From Tillandsia leiboldiana (taxonomy: Eukaryota > Streptophyta > Magnoliopsida > Poales > Bromeliaceae): a stretch of DNA of 64,000 bases. Position 1 is the first letter of the stretch. Every line of letters begins with the position of its first letter. Position numbers and translations under genes: made by a program. Shown piece by piece: positions 45,869-57,416 of this stretch. The stretch covers positions 6,224,411 through 6,288,410 of the forward strand of contig CM055062.1 in NCBI GenBank assembly GCA_029204045.2, written 5' to 3'. Below the pieces are notes generated by a model. It saw only the letters and a program-made list of their open reading frames with translations, ran no database searches and was not told the DNA's origin.

Positions 45869-48800
45869 AAAGCGTCCAACCTGCAAGAAAAGTCTGCAGC
45901 TAAACGATATCAGAGCTAGATGAAATAAACAGCTGTAAAACTAAAACATCCAACCCACTATACAACTAGAAATAATAATACAACATCCATCTCCAAAAAG
46001 ATCAAATACAATATCCTCAGAATACAATAACCAAAACTAAACAGGAGAGGTAACCCAATAATACATCAGTGTACAGGCTCTCAGTAGAAGTCAGATCCTC
46101 ACAATACAAATGTTTCTCAATGTAAAAACAAAATAAACCAACTGCTGACTGTACTAATAGATCTCCAATGAAAGGGTACCGCTATGCTACTCTCCAAAGA
46201 CAGGTAGGGATCTAGCTCGCGACTCCTCGCCTCGTTCAGCAACAAAAGGATCAGCAACTGGAGCAAAAGGAACTGGAAGTAGGTCCCTGGGGAAAAACAC
46301 CACAGCAGGTGTGAGAACTACATCCCACAGTAGTTCTCAGTGGGTACCGCCACCAATCCCGACGGTCTGCCCACTAAGTCTACTAGAGGCATAAGATAAC
46401 AGGAAAACTGTAATAACGAAAAGATAAGCTGGAAAGAGTCTACAGCTATCATGCCTCTATCTACAATGCTCAAAGGGTGATACAGATGAAAATGATGCAT
46501 CGACTCTAACCCGAGTACTCAATCAACCAAATCACAGTGACTGCCACATAGGGTCCAGTCAAACCTTCGCCACCTACGGCCGTTACATCCAAGGAGGACC
46601 GGACTTACGTAGGGCGTCCGTGACTGCCAAACTGGCCAGCCAGAGGGACTGCGTCGACAAGTCGCGATAGCAAAGTAACAAGCCTAACTCCGGAGTGGCA
46701 CTCGAGGGGCGCGCCCCCATCGAGGAAAGTATCTGCGCATCTCTGTCGAGCTCAATATGGCTCATGCAGGCTATAGTCCAATCCACGATCACAAGATCGA
46801 CAGTACCCAAATCACCTCTCTAACTCACTAACAGGAACTACTCGAATAGTCGGGACCGCTGTCAACCCAATGGCTATCCAAAATAACATCAACTCCACAT
46901 GTAAACTCACTAGCTGGGTATACTCCACAGCCAACAACAATGAAGGGCCCGAGAACCCGAAAGACTATAACCTATAACCCAAATCAAACAAGAACAGGCT
47001 ATAGGCATAGCCTTTCGTTGTTCTCAACCAAAGAAAAAGGCAGTCCTTAGAACCCAGACCACTCGAATCCTCTCGAGTGGGGAAGTTTACTGGAAAAAAA
47101 TGTGACATTTATTACTGAAAACCATTTTTCACTCAACCCACGCGGGGTGAGGACTAAAAATAGTTCCTTTTTGAAAAGCCATCTTGTTTTGAGAAATACA
47201 ATTTTTAATGATTTTTAGTTTTTTCAGGAAAAAACAATTGGAAAATAAGTTTTTATAGCCAAACCCCGAAGGGCTAATGCCTTCGTCCAATCAGACAAGA
47301 ACAAACTCCGGCGACCTTTCGATGTTTGGAAGAAAACATTGGTTGACTAAAATCATGTGTGTGTCCAAAAAGGTTCTGGGTTCAAGGTCCTGCTATCACT
47401 AATACACCACTGCTGCGAACACTGTGGCGACACCATAACAGAGAAACACGACATTCCGGGACACCGTTCACCCAAACGGCTCCCGCCACAGAAAGAGACT
47501 AGCTACATCTACCAGACTCCACTCTGCTCCCAAACACGAGTGTGACATGCATCCAACACTAAGAGGAATCCCGACCACTCGGCCCACTACTCGGGCGAGG
47601 ATAACACTATGTCCCGGAATAGAGAGTAAAGTGTGGATGTCTAAAGCATAAATAAATCTAGCCCAAGTGAGGGTTTTCTACCAATCTGGTTCAACATGCA
47701 ACATATGACAGGGTGCTAGGTCAAGTTCCAATAATAGCATGTAATTAACATAGCCTAAGCTGTACAATAAATCCAGCATGCTATCAATAAAAAGGGGGTA
47801 ACATTCCCTTGGTAAGCTTCACTAACCAATCATCATGCAATCCTCAAAATATATGTCATCACTAAGCTTACCTTTAATTACACAGGGGTATACTAACATG
47901 CATACATTCTATCACATAGAATTAGAGAACCGTCCCCACCGGTTCTGGGGACAAGCAACCCACCTATTTTGCTTTCCGCAGGCAAAGCCGAAGTCGGTGA
48001 AGTGCGTAGTCGCTCACAATCCACTATCTACCGAAACTGCACCCTCGGTACTCGGTCGCACATGCCTCTGCCTCAAACCACATCACAGCCCACAATTAGA
48101 CAACATCGCAACACACACCACAACAAGCACTTGCTGTTTTTCCAAAACAGCACAAAGAAGGCCATTTTCACCTGCATTCTGTCCTCAAAAAATCTGGAAA
48201 AAATACGACTGCGATCCTCGCGACGAGTAGATAGAAATCGAGTATTTATACATCTCGTTCCGACACCTGTAGGCCTAGATATAAATGAAACACTGCGGTA
48301 GGTCAAACTATTCACAAACACACTCCTGCAGAAAATAGTCCCCAAAGAAGCTCGAATATCACCTTTGAAGAGACCTCCAAAAATTCCGATAAAATACAGG
48401 TGCGTTCATCTAGAAGCGGTAGATATCAATCGAGTCCTTAAACGTCTCATTCCGATGCTTGTTAGACCGAGAAAATAACAATACTCCACCGCTGTCCCAA
48501 AACTCACGGCAGTACAAGGGGTCAAAGTTTGCCTCGGGACCCATGCCAAAAACTCAAAATGAGACAAAGTGATTAATATGGAAAATCGAATCTGTACCTC
48601 TCGTGAATGCGCTGCCATGAAAATCAGCTCAAAAGTCTATGGGGTTGCTCAGGGAGTCTCGCGCACTGAAATGCGACGGTAGAAAGCCAAATCGAAGAAG
48701 CGTCGTAGTGCGCCGCGTCGCAGAAAACGTCGATGTCGCGGCCTCCAAAATTCTGGGAATCCACCACGAGATGAAGAACCCAAGGTTAGAACAATTTTCC

Positions 48801-49701
48801 TGTAGACTTCATGGGAGAAGAGCTCGGGAAAAGGGCCTAATCGAGCTGCCAATGGAGCTTTATATAGCCAAAAGCAACAAATCTCAAAATTCCATCTGGG
48901 TCCCCACTTTCGGGCGCCCGAAACGTTTCCAGGACGTGAACAGTACCCCAAAATACACCCTGAACAATCAGCGCCCGAATCGTCCAGGAAGCGCCACGTG
49001 TCCCCGCACAGCAAACAGCGGGTTCGGTCAACCCGCTGGCGCCACTTGGCCGTGGCCCCGCGCGCCGCTCAACCGCGTCAAAGCCTCGGTTGGCGCGCCC
49101 CACGTGCGCGCACGCGCGTTGCCGGCGCCCACGCCGTGCACGCAGCCCGCAGGTACCTACCGCACCCGCTCCGTGGACCGCGCCTAGTGCACCAATCAAC
49201 CAGCCGCCGCCATGTGTCCATGCCCCCGGTGCCACACACCTGCCATGGACCGCGCCCTTCTACAGCGCTGCGTAGACCGCACCGCGTGAGCCGGCCACTC
49301 CCGTGATGCCACGCGTCCTTCCCTCGGTGCACGCCTTGTCCCGTGGACTGACCGCGGTCAGCGCCTCTGCCTGCCGCCGCGCTCTGCCGCTGCCCGCCGC
49401 CGCCGGCGCTTTGCCCCGGCTGCCGGAACAGTAAATCATGCCTCGAAATCCGTGTTTTGGCATCAGGGCTCCAAAAAATACAAGTAAATAGTCTATTTTC
49501 ATCGTTTTCGCTCGCTGAATCCAAATATAATGTTTGTTTTGCCCAATTCCACTTCTAAAATTTGACGAAGGCTTCCGGTTAGGCAAACTTGCTCCCATTT
49601 TACACACTGAATCCATTTCTTGGGCCCGACTCGCGCACAAAACACTTCCAGAAGCTACGGATCCATCAGTAATCCTTTATGCGGGGATTCGGGTCCTCAC
49701 A
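45869..49701 (-). mobile_element. Giant gypsy LTR, reverse orientation (3' LTR)
   Basis: Minus strand starts TGTGAGGACCCGAATCCC (49701). The terminal GGGGCGTGACA is lost in the gap; the sequence after the gap enters at the GCTTTAAGCGT...ACCTGCAAG position of the sister LTRs. A reverse polypurine tract (AGTGGGGGAGGA read on the minus strand, 49702-49713) lies just upstream, which makes it a 3' LTR. TATATAAA at about 48859-48866, donor-like AG/GTACAG at 48597, and GC-rich U3 at 48900-49440. It shares runs such as CCGAAGGGCTAATGCCTTCG with 7731-11828. Confidence 0.85.
48859..48866 (-). promoter_or_regulatory. TATA box of the 45869-49701 LTR
   Basis: GGCTATATAAAGC on the minus strand, below the GC-rich U3. 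Confidence 0.65.
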
Positions 49702-50589
49702 TCCTCCCCCACTAAAAGAAATTTCGTCCTCGAAACTAACACAACTCAAAAGGGAGTCTCAAAGCTATGGGTAGGTATCCATCAACACCGTCTCCAGCTC
49801 CCCAGTGGCTACTCACTCTCCGTGATGACTCCTCAACAAAACCATAACCAGTACGGCAAGGCCTGGTTGCGCAATTCTCTCATCCCACGAGCCAGAATCC
49901 GCAACGGGTGTCCCTCGTACTTCCGAACACTCACAGATCTCAGTGGGACGAGTCAATCACGGGCGAAGAGTCCAAAAACAAAAAACATCTGAGCTGAGAC
50001 TTGGAAAAACCTCAGGAATTCCAAAAGGCTGGGGACGAGGAAGAACAACCAAATCTACTCGTTCAAATCAACTCGAAGTACGCCAACACAACCAAACAAG
50101 AAAGGTAAGGGTCCCATCAACAGGAATGTCATCAGCTCCAACTCTCAATTTAGAAAGCATCCGGAAAATAACGAAACGTCCAAAAATTTCGGAAGGCGGT
50201 GGCCCTCGCCCCAATCAAACAAGAACAGGTTCGGGCACTGTCTCCATTTTCTGGAGTAGCCTTTCGAAGTTTCATCCCGTTCGTAAGTTTCAGCATGAAG
50301 GCGAGAAAAAGAGAGAGAAGTGTTGAAGTCGTTCCGGCTGTGGGCTCACAAAACGAAAGCTACGATCTAACCGTGACCCCTAGGGACACAACCTCTAGTC
50401 CTAATCGTCACCCTACGCTCAAGTGGTGGCGTCAAACACAAAACCGCTGAAGCCATCGCTGCAGGAAGGGTACCTCGGCAACCTATGAAAACGAACTCCT
50501 CCAGTCCAGCTCGTGGAAGGGACACAGTTCTCAATCCACAATCAGTCGTTTGCATGATATCGCACCAACCGGTCCATCCCGAGTGCTCG
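49702..50589 (-). pseudogene. Chromovirus internal-region remnant
   Basis: Minus strand, 3' end of an internal region attached to the preceding LTR. A polypurine tract lies at 49702-49713. The conserved frame end SFEDEISFSGGGCEDP / FRGRNFF type sequence follows, then untranslatable DNA homologous to 57405-58100. At about 50580-50400, TTDCGLRTVSLPRAGLEEFV resembles the protease-RT linker (VDCG.RTV.F..PG..EF.F.G) of Tekay-type elements. RT and integrase are missing between these parts, so a large internal deletion has occurred. Cut at 50590 by the next LTR. Confidence 0.65.
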
Positions 50590-51189
50590 TGTAATACCCC
50601 CCCTGTTATTTTGGTAATTTTCATATTACTTTACTTTTAGTGGTCTGGCGGGGGGTTAACAGTTTCGATTATTCTGGGCAGGACCGTCGGGGGATCGCGG
50701 GTATTTTTAGGTGCTAGAGCTCGTTGAAACGGGGAACGGTAGTGCGATCGGATTCGAATTTCGATCCCGGGATCTCCCAGAAATAATTTTCGAAACTGGC
50801 AATCAATTTGGACGCTCCGGGATCTGTGCCGACGATCTGCACGGTTATCGAGGTAACTTGGACCCCAATTTTTGTTTTCTGATGGACTAGGGTTGTGATT
50901 CGGGGACTTAGCCTTCTTTTTCCGCTTTCGTTTCTTTGTTGCGTTAGGGCACGATTAAAAAGAAAGAGGAAGAAAAAGGGAACCCCCAACCCATTTTCGC
51001 TCTCGCTTCAAATTACCGGCGCAGAGTTCCAGCGTGGGGACCCAGGGAGAAGGAAGGAGATTGCCTTTCTGCGGGTTGATCGGACGAAGGTGGACTATCT
51101 CTCCATCCTCTTCCTCCAGCGGATCTAAGGTGAGTGGTTGCTTTAGGTTTTCATTGCAGTCTTTTTGTTGGATCGGTCGACTTTTTGCC

Positions 51190-51211
51190 GGGGGGGGGGG
51201 GGGGGGGGGGG
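51190..51211. repeat. (G)22 homopolymer
   Basis: 22 consecutive G after TTTTTGCC, directly before the GC-rich minisatellite. Length is uncertain in any assembly, and the run can form G-quadruplex structure. Confidence 0.9.
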
Positions 51212-51244
51212 AGAAACCCGCCGCCGCCGCCCACGACAATTTTT

Positions 51245-52060
51245 TGGGGGCCGCCGCGCGGGGCTGCCGCAGGCGCCGCACGGGCTACCCGCAGGCAGCG
51301 CGCCGCGCGGCACGGCCGACGCACGGGGGGCTGCCCGCAGGCGCCGCGCAGGCTGGTGCCGCACGGGCTGCCTGCAGGTAGCGCGCCGCGCGGCATGGCC
51401 GCCGCGCAGGCTGCCTGGAGGCAGCGCACCGCGCGGCCGGGGCCGCCGCGCGGGCTGGTGCCGCGCTGGCTGCCTGCAGGCATCGCGCCGCGCGGGCTGG
51501 TGCCGCACGGGCTGCCTGCAGGCAACACGCCACCGGCAAGGCCGTCGCGCGGGGCTGCCCGCAGGCAGTGCGCCGCGCGGCAGGGAGCCGCGCGGGGGCT
51601 GCCTGCAGGCAGCGCGCCGCGCGGCAGGAGCCGCCGCGCGGTGCTGCCAGCAGGCGCGCCGCGCGGTGCTGCCGAGCAGGCGCGCCGCGCGGGCTGGTGC
51701 CGCGCGGGCTGCTTAAAGGCAGCGCGCTGCGTGGTAGGGGCCGCCGCGCGGGGCTGCCCGCAGGCGCGCCGTGCGGGCTGCTTGCAGGCAGTGCGCCGCG
51801 CGGCAGGGGCCGCCGCACGGGGCTACCGCAGGCGCGCCGCGCGGGCTGGTGCCGCGTGGGCTACCTACAGGCAGCGCGCCGCGCGGCAGGGCCGCCGCGC
51901 GGGGCTTCCCGCAGGCAGCGCGCCGCGCGGCAGGGCGCCGTGCGGGGCTGCCCGCAGGCAGTGCGCCGCGCGGACTGGTGCCGGCAGGCCGCCCGCAGTC
52001 GAGCCGCGCCGTCACGGGTTGGGGCCGCGCGGGGCCGTTCGCAGGAGGTGTGCGCGCCGC
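51245..52060. repeat. GC-rich minisatellite with CTGCCTGCAGGCAG palindromes
   Basis: Irregular units of roughly 40-65 bp built from CGCGCCGCGCGG, CAGGGGCCGCCGCGCGGGG, CTGCC(T/C)GCAGGCAG and GGCTGGTGCCGC(G/A)CGGG. About 15-18 units. Long Arg/Ala/Gly-rich ORFs occur in all frames of both strands as a result of composition and are not genes. Confidence 0.85.
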
Positions 52061-52536
52061 ACGGGTTGGTGCCGTGTGGGGAACTTCACCGCGCGGAGTT
52101 TTGAGGTCGCGTGGGTTTTTTTCGTCTTTTGTTTTGAGTCGACGTTGGCGTTTTTGTTATCTAGTCTTAGCCATTATTGTTCCTCCAGGGGGCGCGGGAC
52201 GTGATGGACTTGGCAGGCACGCGGTCGCGGACGGGTTGAACGCCGGTCGTCAAACAAGGTGGGTACAATTTCCAAGGTCAGTTGGGAAAGGGTGTAGGTG
52301 ATATAAATTGTATGTTTGGGCAAAGGTGAAAATAAAGCGATTACTTGTTTATAATGCTAACCTGTTTACACTGGTTATTTATATAATTGATTATGAGGCT
52401 CGTGATTGCTACACGCACACCAGCGGTTTGGCCACCGCAAGGGTGTGCTTTTTCGGAAAAGTGGTACGTTGACCCGTGTACCCCACGTGATGCTGACGTA
52501 ATGGGGGCCCTCGTGGGTGGGGGGTGTGAGCGGTGA

Positions 52537-52637
52537 TGCCGAGGCGGGTGCTCGGTGCCCGAGGTAGGTGCTCGGCGGGGTTTCCGAGGCAGGTGCTCGG
52601 TGTGGTTGCCGGGGGAGGTGCCCGGTTTGGTTTGCAC
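52537..52637. repeat. Four-copy tandem repeat of 21-27 bp
   Basis: Units with consensus TGCCGAGG(C/T)(G/A)GGTGCTCGGTG; the last unit is GC-shifted (GGGGGAGGTGCCCGG). Confidence 0.8.
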
Positions 52638-55600
52638 AGGGTTCTTCACTGTTGGTTGCACGTTGAGGAGGGCAGTTGCTCTGGTTTTACTATGGTTTGC
52701 CTTACTTTCAGCCCTTATTGCATTTACGTTTTATTTCTGGTCACTGACTTCCTACTCCGTGACAGGTTCGTCCAGGAGCGAGTGCTAGAGCGTTGGTGAG
52801 GCCGTGCGAGTGGTCTTCTAGCCCTTTTGGGGCTGCAGACTTTGACTTATTCTCTCCTCGTTCATTTCATTACTCATAGTAGCTAGTTGTGGAACACGAT
52901 ACCCCCGTGGGATCGATGTGGATGTTGGGCTAATTTATAACTCTTTTGGATGGGTGTTTGTTCTTACTTCTTTGCTTGGCCGCTTTCAAATTACAAACAA
53001 GAAACAAGGAAACTGTTGCGAAAACTGTTTTAAAAATATGGGTGCCGTGTGGGCACCGTTTTCAAATTCTGTGGATTTACGGATTTCGAAATGACTTTGT
53101 AAAACCCGGGTGTCGTGTGGGCACCGTTTTCAAAACCCTGCAGTTTTTGTCACGCCCCGGGGGTCGAAACTGCGACCCGGGCTCGCCAACAGATCCGCCA
53201 CCTATGCGGAACCCCGCATAAGCGAAGCGTCCAACCTGCAAAGTACCATCTAACGACTAAACAGAGATCAGAGCTGAAGAAAAACTGCTGTAATAAAAAC
53301 CTGAATCACTGTACAACTGAAAAATAAAAGTACAATATCAATCTCCCAAAAATAATAATACAATAATCTGATCCACCGAAACTGTAATACAAGTAAAAGC
53401 CACCTATACAACATCTATAAATCCAAAAAGGGAGATAACTAAAATAATAAAATACAACTGAGTAAAGTGAAACCCACAATCCGGGTTGGTACATCTATCC
53501 CACTGTAGGAATCAACACTGGTAGGGATCTATCTCGCGACTCCCTCGCCTCGAACCGTCAACCGAAGATCCGCAACTCCCGCAGCAGACACTGCAAAACA
53601 AAGGGAGGAAAGGGGAAAAACAACAATGGGGGTGAGAACCACTAGTAAAACCAGTAGCCTCCCCCTGTGGGTAAAGCCTCAAACCCCGACGTACCCACAA
53701 GTCTACCAGAGGCAAGAAAAAGAATAAGAGAGGTGGTAAGCTATAAACAGAACTACTGATAAAAGAGAGCTACCACTAAAATGCCTCTAAAATGCCCAGC
53801 TAAAAGAATAGCTAAAAGTATGCCTGAGAAAGTCAAAGCCTGCCTGACCAAACCCAATCAATACACCAGTAACCACTGGTACTGCCTGCTCTGTCATCAA
53901 TCTCACGAACTCAGTGTCTCCACTGTCCAAATGACCGGAACCCAACACGGTCTGACCGGCACCCAACACGGTCTAAAGCCTACTCCGGAGTGGCACTCGA
54001 GGGGAGCGACCCACACGAGTAAAGTATCTCAGTATCCAGTAACATAAGTATCATAAATCAGCAGGACTGGATCAAGACTCTAAGTAAGTGGGAAAAACCA
54101 TCCACTAAGGAAGCCCGATCCCTCACCTCCAATCTGATGTAATAATAATAACCCGGTCAACCGCCCACAGTTCGCGATTGCCGCAATCCCTGCCATCAGG
54201 CCCTGCCTGTCCCAAATCCCCAGAAACCTGACTACACTATCCCAAACTCCCTGCTCGCACCCGAGCCACAAATACCCAGAGTCTAAAATGAAAAGGAGAA
54301 AAGTATAAAGCATGGTTTCTCCTAAGTCAAGTCCAACATGATAGTGTAGCAGAAAAAGGTGGCCTATCTAGATGACCATACAAGCATGAAGATGTCCCAA
54401 GATGATGTAAAGTAAACAGGTGTCGATGTTCTTACATTTATTAGAGCATGCTATCCAAATTACATAATCAATCTCATAAAAGGATTGGATGTTAACATAG
54501 CATACATAAAGTCTACACAAGTATGCACCTTTCACATTTGGAAATAAAGTGAGAATAGTATCCAACATGGTTTTCACCAAATATGAATCAGGAGATAAAT
54601 GACAATCATTACTTTCATAAAGAGTGAATCTCACATAGATAGATCAAGATTAATGTAGTCAGTTATTCTCACACAAACCACTAACCACCCTCAAATGAAA
54701 CATCCATTCACATATAGACTTGCCAAAGATCATTTAACATTACTTGAATATGGTCATTCAATCCACTATCACCAATGAATAGACTAAGGTTCAACAACTT
54801 TTATTGATCTCACATAGGATGCACATAGAATCCACCAACAACATTTATTTCCACATAGGCTAAATCGCCGACCATTCACAATACACAATCTTACGCAAAA
54901 TAGTCTAAGGATCAACCATTATGGTAAATATCACAAGATGTAGAAGGGAAATCTACAAGGTCAATTATTCTCATGTGGATAAGTCAAGAATCATTTAACA
55001 TATAACCTCTCATGACATAGGTTCAAGAATCATCAATAAGATCACCCTCACTTACCCTGAATAGCCATTCACACTTAGCCCATATGACATTCACATAAAG
55101 TCATAACAATCCCTTCCTACATAGCAACCATATCCTTCACATAAATCAACTAAAATCATTTACATATAACTATCACCATCATTCACCATAATTAGGTTAA
55201 CCATTCATCACAAAGTGTAGGCTAAAGATTAATTTCCCAATTACCCTCACATAACATAGGTTAAAGGAGGATCACTTATAATCAACTTCATATGAGATAA
55301 TACAACATCAATCAAACTATTCATTCACTCATGTATACACTGAGAATCAATTAACTTAATCTAAACATGGATATCCAAGCATATTATACCGAGGAGAAGA
55401 GAACATCAACCACAATGCCATGAGGGAAACCAATAGCCCGAGTGGGTAAATCGATGTTTTCGGCAAAGCACAACCACCCACCTGAAACTTGACGATCCGC
55501 TGCCCGCTGTAGCTCAAATTTGGCGTGAGTAATCTTTATCCTCCCAGGAGACCGGTGCCGCGAAAATCATCCAAATCCGCCTCACGGATTGGGCGCAATC

Positions 55601-56748
55601 AGTGAAACAATACACACTGCGCACTCAAAATCCAGAATTTCAGCAAGTGCAACAAGATTAAATAAAAGGTATGTGCAACCTCAAATACCTCAAAATGAAG
55701 TCTCCAACAGTAAAAAAAAGATCTCCTCTTTCATACAAATATCTTCAAGTCCTAAAAAACCCACCATTAATTTCCCTTAACATTCAAATAAAGCAAAATC
55801 ACAATGCTGTCCAAAAACTGCTAACATAAACTTGCTAGAATTTCCAAGCTTAATTAGAGGCTTTTCCAAAGGGATTTATCCACAGATCACAAAAGAGAAT
55901 TTTCTCACCTTGAAGTTAAGAAGAAGTACCAACTTGAATTTCTGAAAAAGACCTTGTATCCAGAAAGTTATCTGCATTCCAAGACGCATTGCTCAAATCC
56001 AAATTAAAACAGGGACTGCAGTAATCCATATAATAGCACTTGAAAAGATCATTAATTTTACCTACCAAAACGTGCTCCAAATCCAGCAAGAGAGGTACCA
56101 TTGGATTCCTTGTCGAGAGTAGATACAAATTGAGCTAAAGAACTCCAAATTTCATGCTCGGATGAAGGAGAAAACCCATAAACACTTTAAACTATCCATC
56201 AAGTTCCATCTGTACACGAATGCTGCAAGGTGCTCCAAAGATCATGCATAAACCCTAATAAAAACTCAGATTTTTGGAAAATGATACATACCAATATTGT
56301 AGATATTCGAGTCCTGGAAATTTCCCCACAAAAATCATCCAAATATTCCCATCCTACTGCCCAGAAAGGCCAAAACACTGAGAACTGTTCAGGATTTCAG
56401 GCTGAAATGAAGGGTTCCAAAGATGGCTTTAAAACTCTGTCAAAACATGAGATCTGAGGGGAGAGTTGAATACAAAAATTGTATCCTTACCTCTTGTGAG
56501 AATGTAGAACCAGAAATGAGCTCAAAATTCCAAGAAATGAGTCCTGGGGAATTTTTGCACTGAAACGCGACGGGAAGGTCCACCAACAACAACAATGGTG
56601 ATGCTTGCCTCATGGAGAAGATGATGGTGATGAAGCCCCTTTTGTCCATCTCTTTGCTGATGAAGATGAAGGAGGCGATGAAGATGCTCTGCCTGTGAAG
56701 TCCTCCAAAGAAAACCAAGCTCAAAGAAGGAGAAAGGAGGAAGAAGAA

Positions 56749-56782
56749 GAAGAAGAAGAAGAGAAGAAGAAGGAGAAGAGAT
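56749..56782. repeat. (AAG)n microsatellite
   Basis: Trinucleotide repeat with GAG interruptions, in the position after U3 where other LTRs of the family have a TATA box; I see no clear TATA box here. Confidence 0.85.
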
Positions 56783-56996
56783 TAAAATCCCTTCTCACTC
56801 TCTCTCTCTCTCGGACAGTCAACAGGGGGGGACCCGGACACGTGGCGGCCATTCGGGCCGCCACGTCGCCCGGTTGGGCCGCCCGGATCAAGCCACGCGG
56901 CCTGATCCGGGTGGCCACGGCGCCGCCCAGTGGGCGCGCGCCGCGTGTCCCCACGCGGGGACCGCGCTGCGGCGCCCACGTGCGCGCGGTGGCGGG

Positions 56997-57078
56997 CCAA
57001 TTGCGGCCCGCCACGCGTCCCGCTGGCGCGCCCCATGGCCGGGTGTCCTGCACCGGCCCAATGGGGTGCCGACACGTG
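56997..57078 (-). promoter_or_regulatory. G-box-N10-CCAAT modules in the 53148 LTR
   Basis: Minus strand: CACGTG (57073-57078) with ATTGG (57058-57062), and CGCGTG (57012-57017) with ATTGG (56997-57001). Both have exactly 10 nt between them. Confidence 0.65.
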
Positions 57079-57404
57079 GCACCCCGGTCCACAGCCCGCC
57101 ATGCACCCGAAAGTATCCCCGAAACTTCCGGTTGCCCGTTTTCACTCATCTGGACTCCGAAAAATACAACCAAGCAGCCGATTTCCAACGTTTTTCCGTG
57201 CTGAATCCAAATACGAAGTCCATTTTGCAAGAATCCATTTCTAAAAAATTACGGGGGCATCCGAACACACCAACTCGTTCCATTTTTCGCGCTGAGTCCG
57301 GTTTTGAAGTCCGATTTGCGCGCAAAGCCTCCACACTCAACAAAAGGCTTCCAGAAGCTGCCGAACCAACAGTAATCCTTACGTGGGAATTTCGGATCCT
57401 CACA

Positions 57405-57416
57405 TCCTCCCCCACT
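57405..57416 (-). promoter_or_regulatory. Polypurine tract of the reverse chromovirus
   Basis: AGTGGGGGAGGA on the minus strand directly before TGTGAGGATCC. The identical tract is at 49702-49713. Confidence 0.85.

Larger units (their letters stand above)
50590..53147 (+). mobile_element. 5' part of an LTR of another gypsy family
   Basis: Starts TGTAATACCCCCCCTG, a common gypsy LTR start, inserted in the 49702-50589 remnant. It contains a G homopolymer, a GC minisatellite (51245-52060), a short tandem repeat (52537-52637), a donor-like TCTAAG/GTGAGTGG at about 51128, and a 72-bp duplication of GTGTGGGCACCGTTTTCAAA (about 53047 and 53117). It is interrupted at 53148 by a reverse element. Its 3' end and target duplication are outside the window, so the LTR assignment rests on the 5' terminus and the abrupt homology break. 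Confidence 0.6.
53148..57404 (-). repeat. 3' LTR (4257 bp) of the reverse chromovirus
   Basis: Minus strand TGTGAGGATCC (57404) to GGGGCGTGACA (53148). It contains U3 G-box modules (56997-57078), an (AAG)n tract at 56749-56782, donor-like AG/GTAAGG at 56490, TTTCAGGTGGGTGG at about 55472-55486, and degenerate ATTCACATA/CTCACATA repeats over 54640-55340. It carries the unoccupied versions of the insertion sites used at 7731 and 12418 in the sister LTR. Confidence 0.92.

Noticed and set aside
48639..49187. 182-codon plus-strand ORF
   Set aside because: Antisense to the U3/leader of a reverse LTR; equivalent position in sister LTRs is not open in the same frame.
51134..52204. 356-codon ORF rich in Arg/Ala/Gly
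   Set aside because: It lies in a GC minisatellite where all frames on both strands are open; no domain, and the sequence simply follows the DNA repeat.
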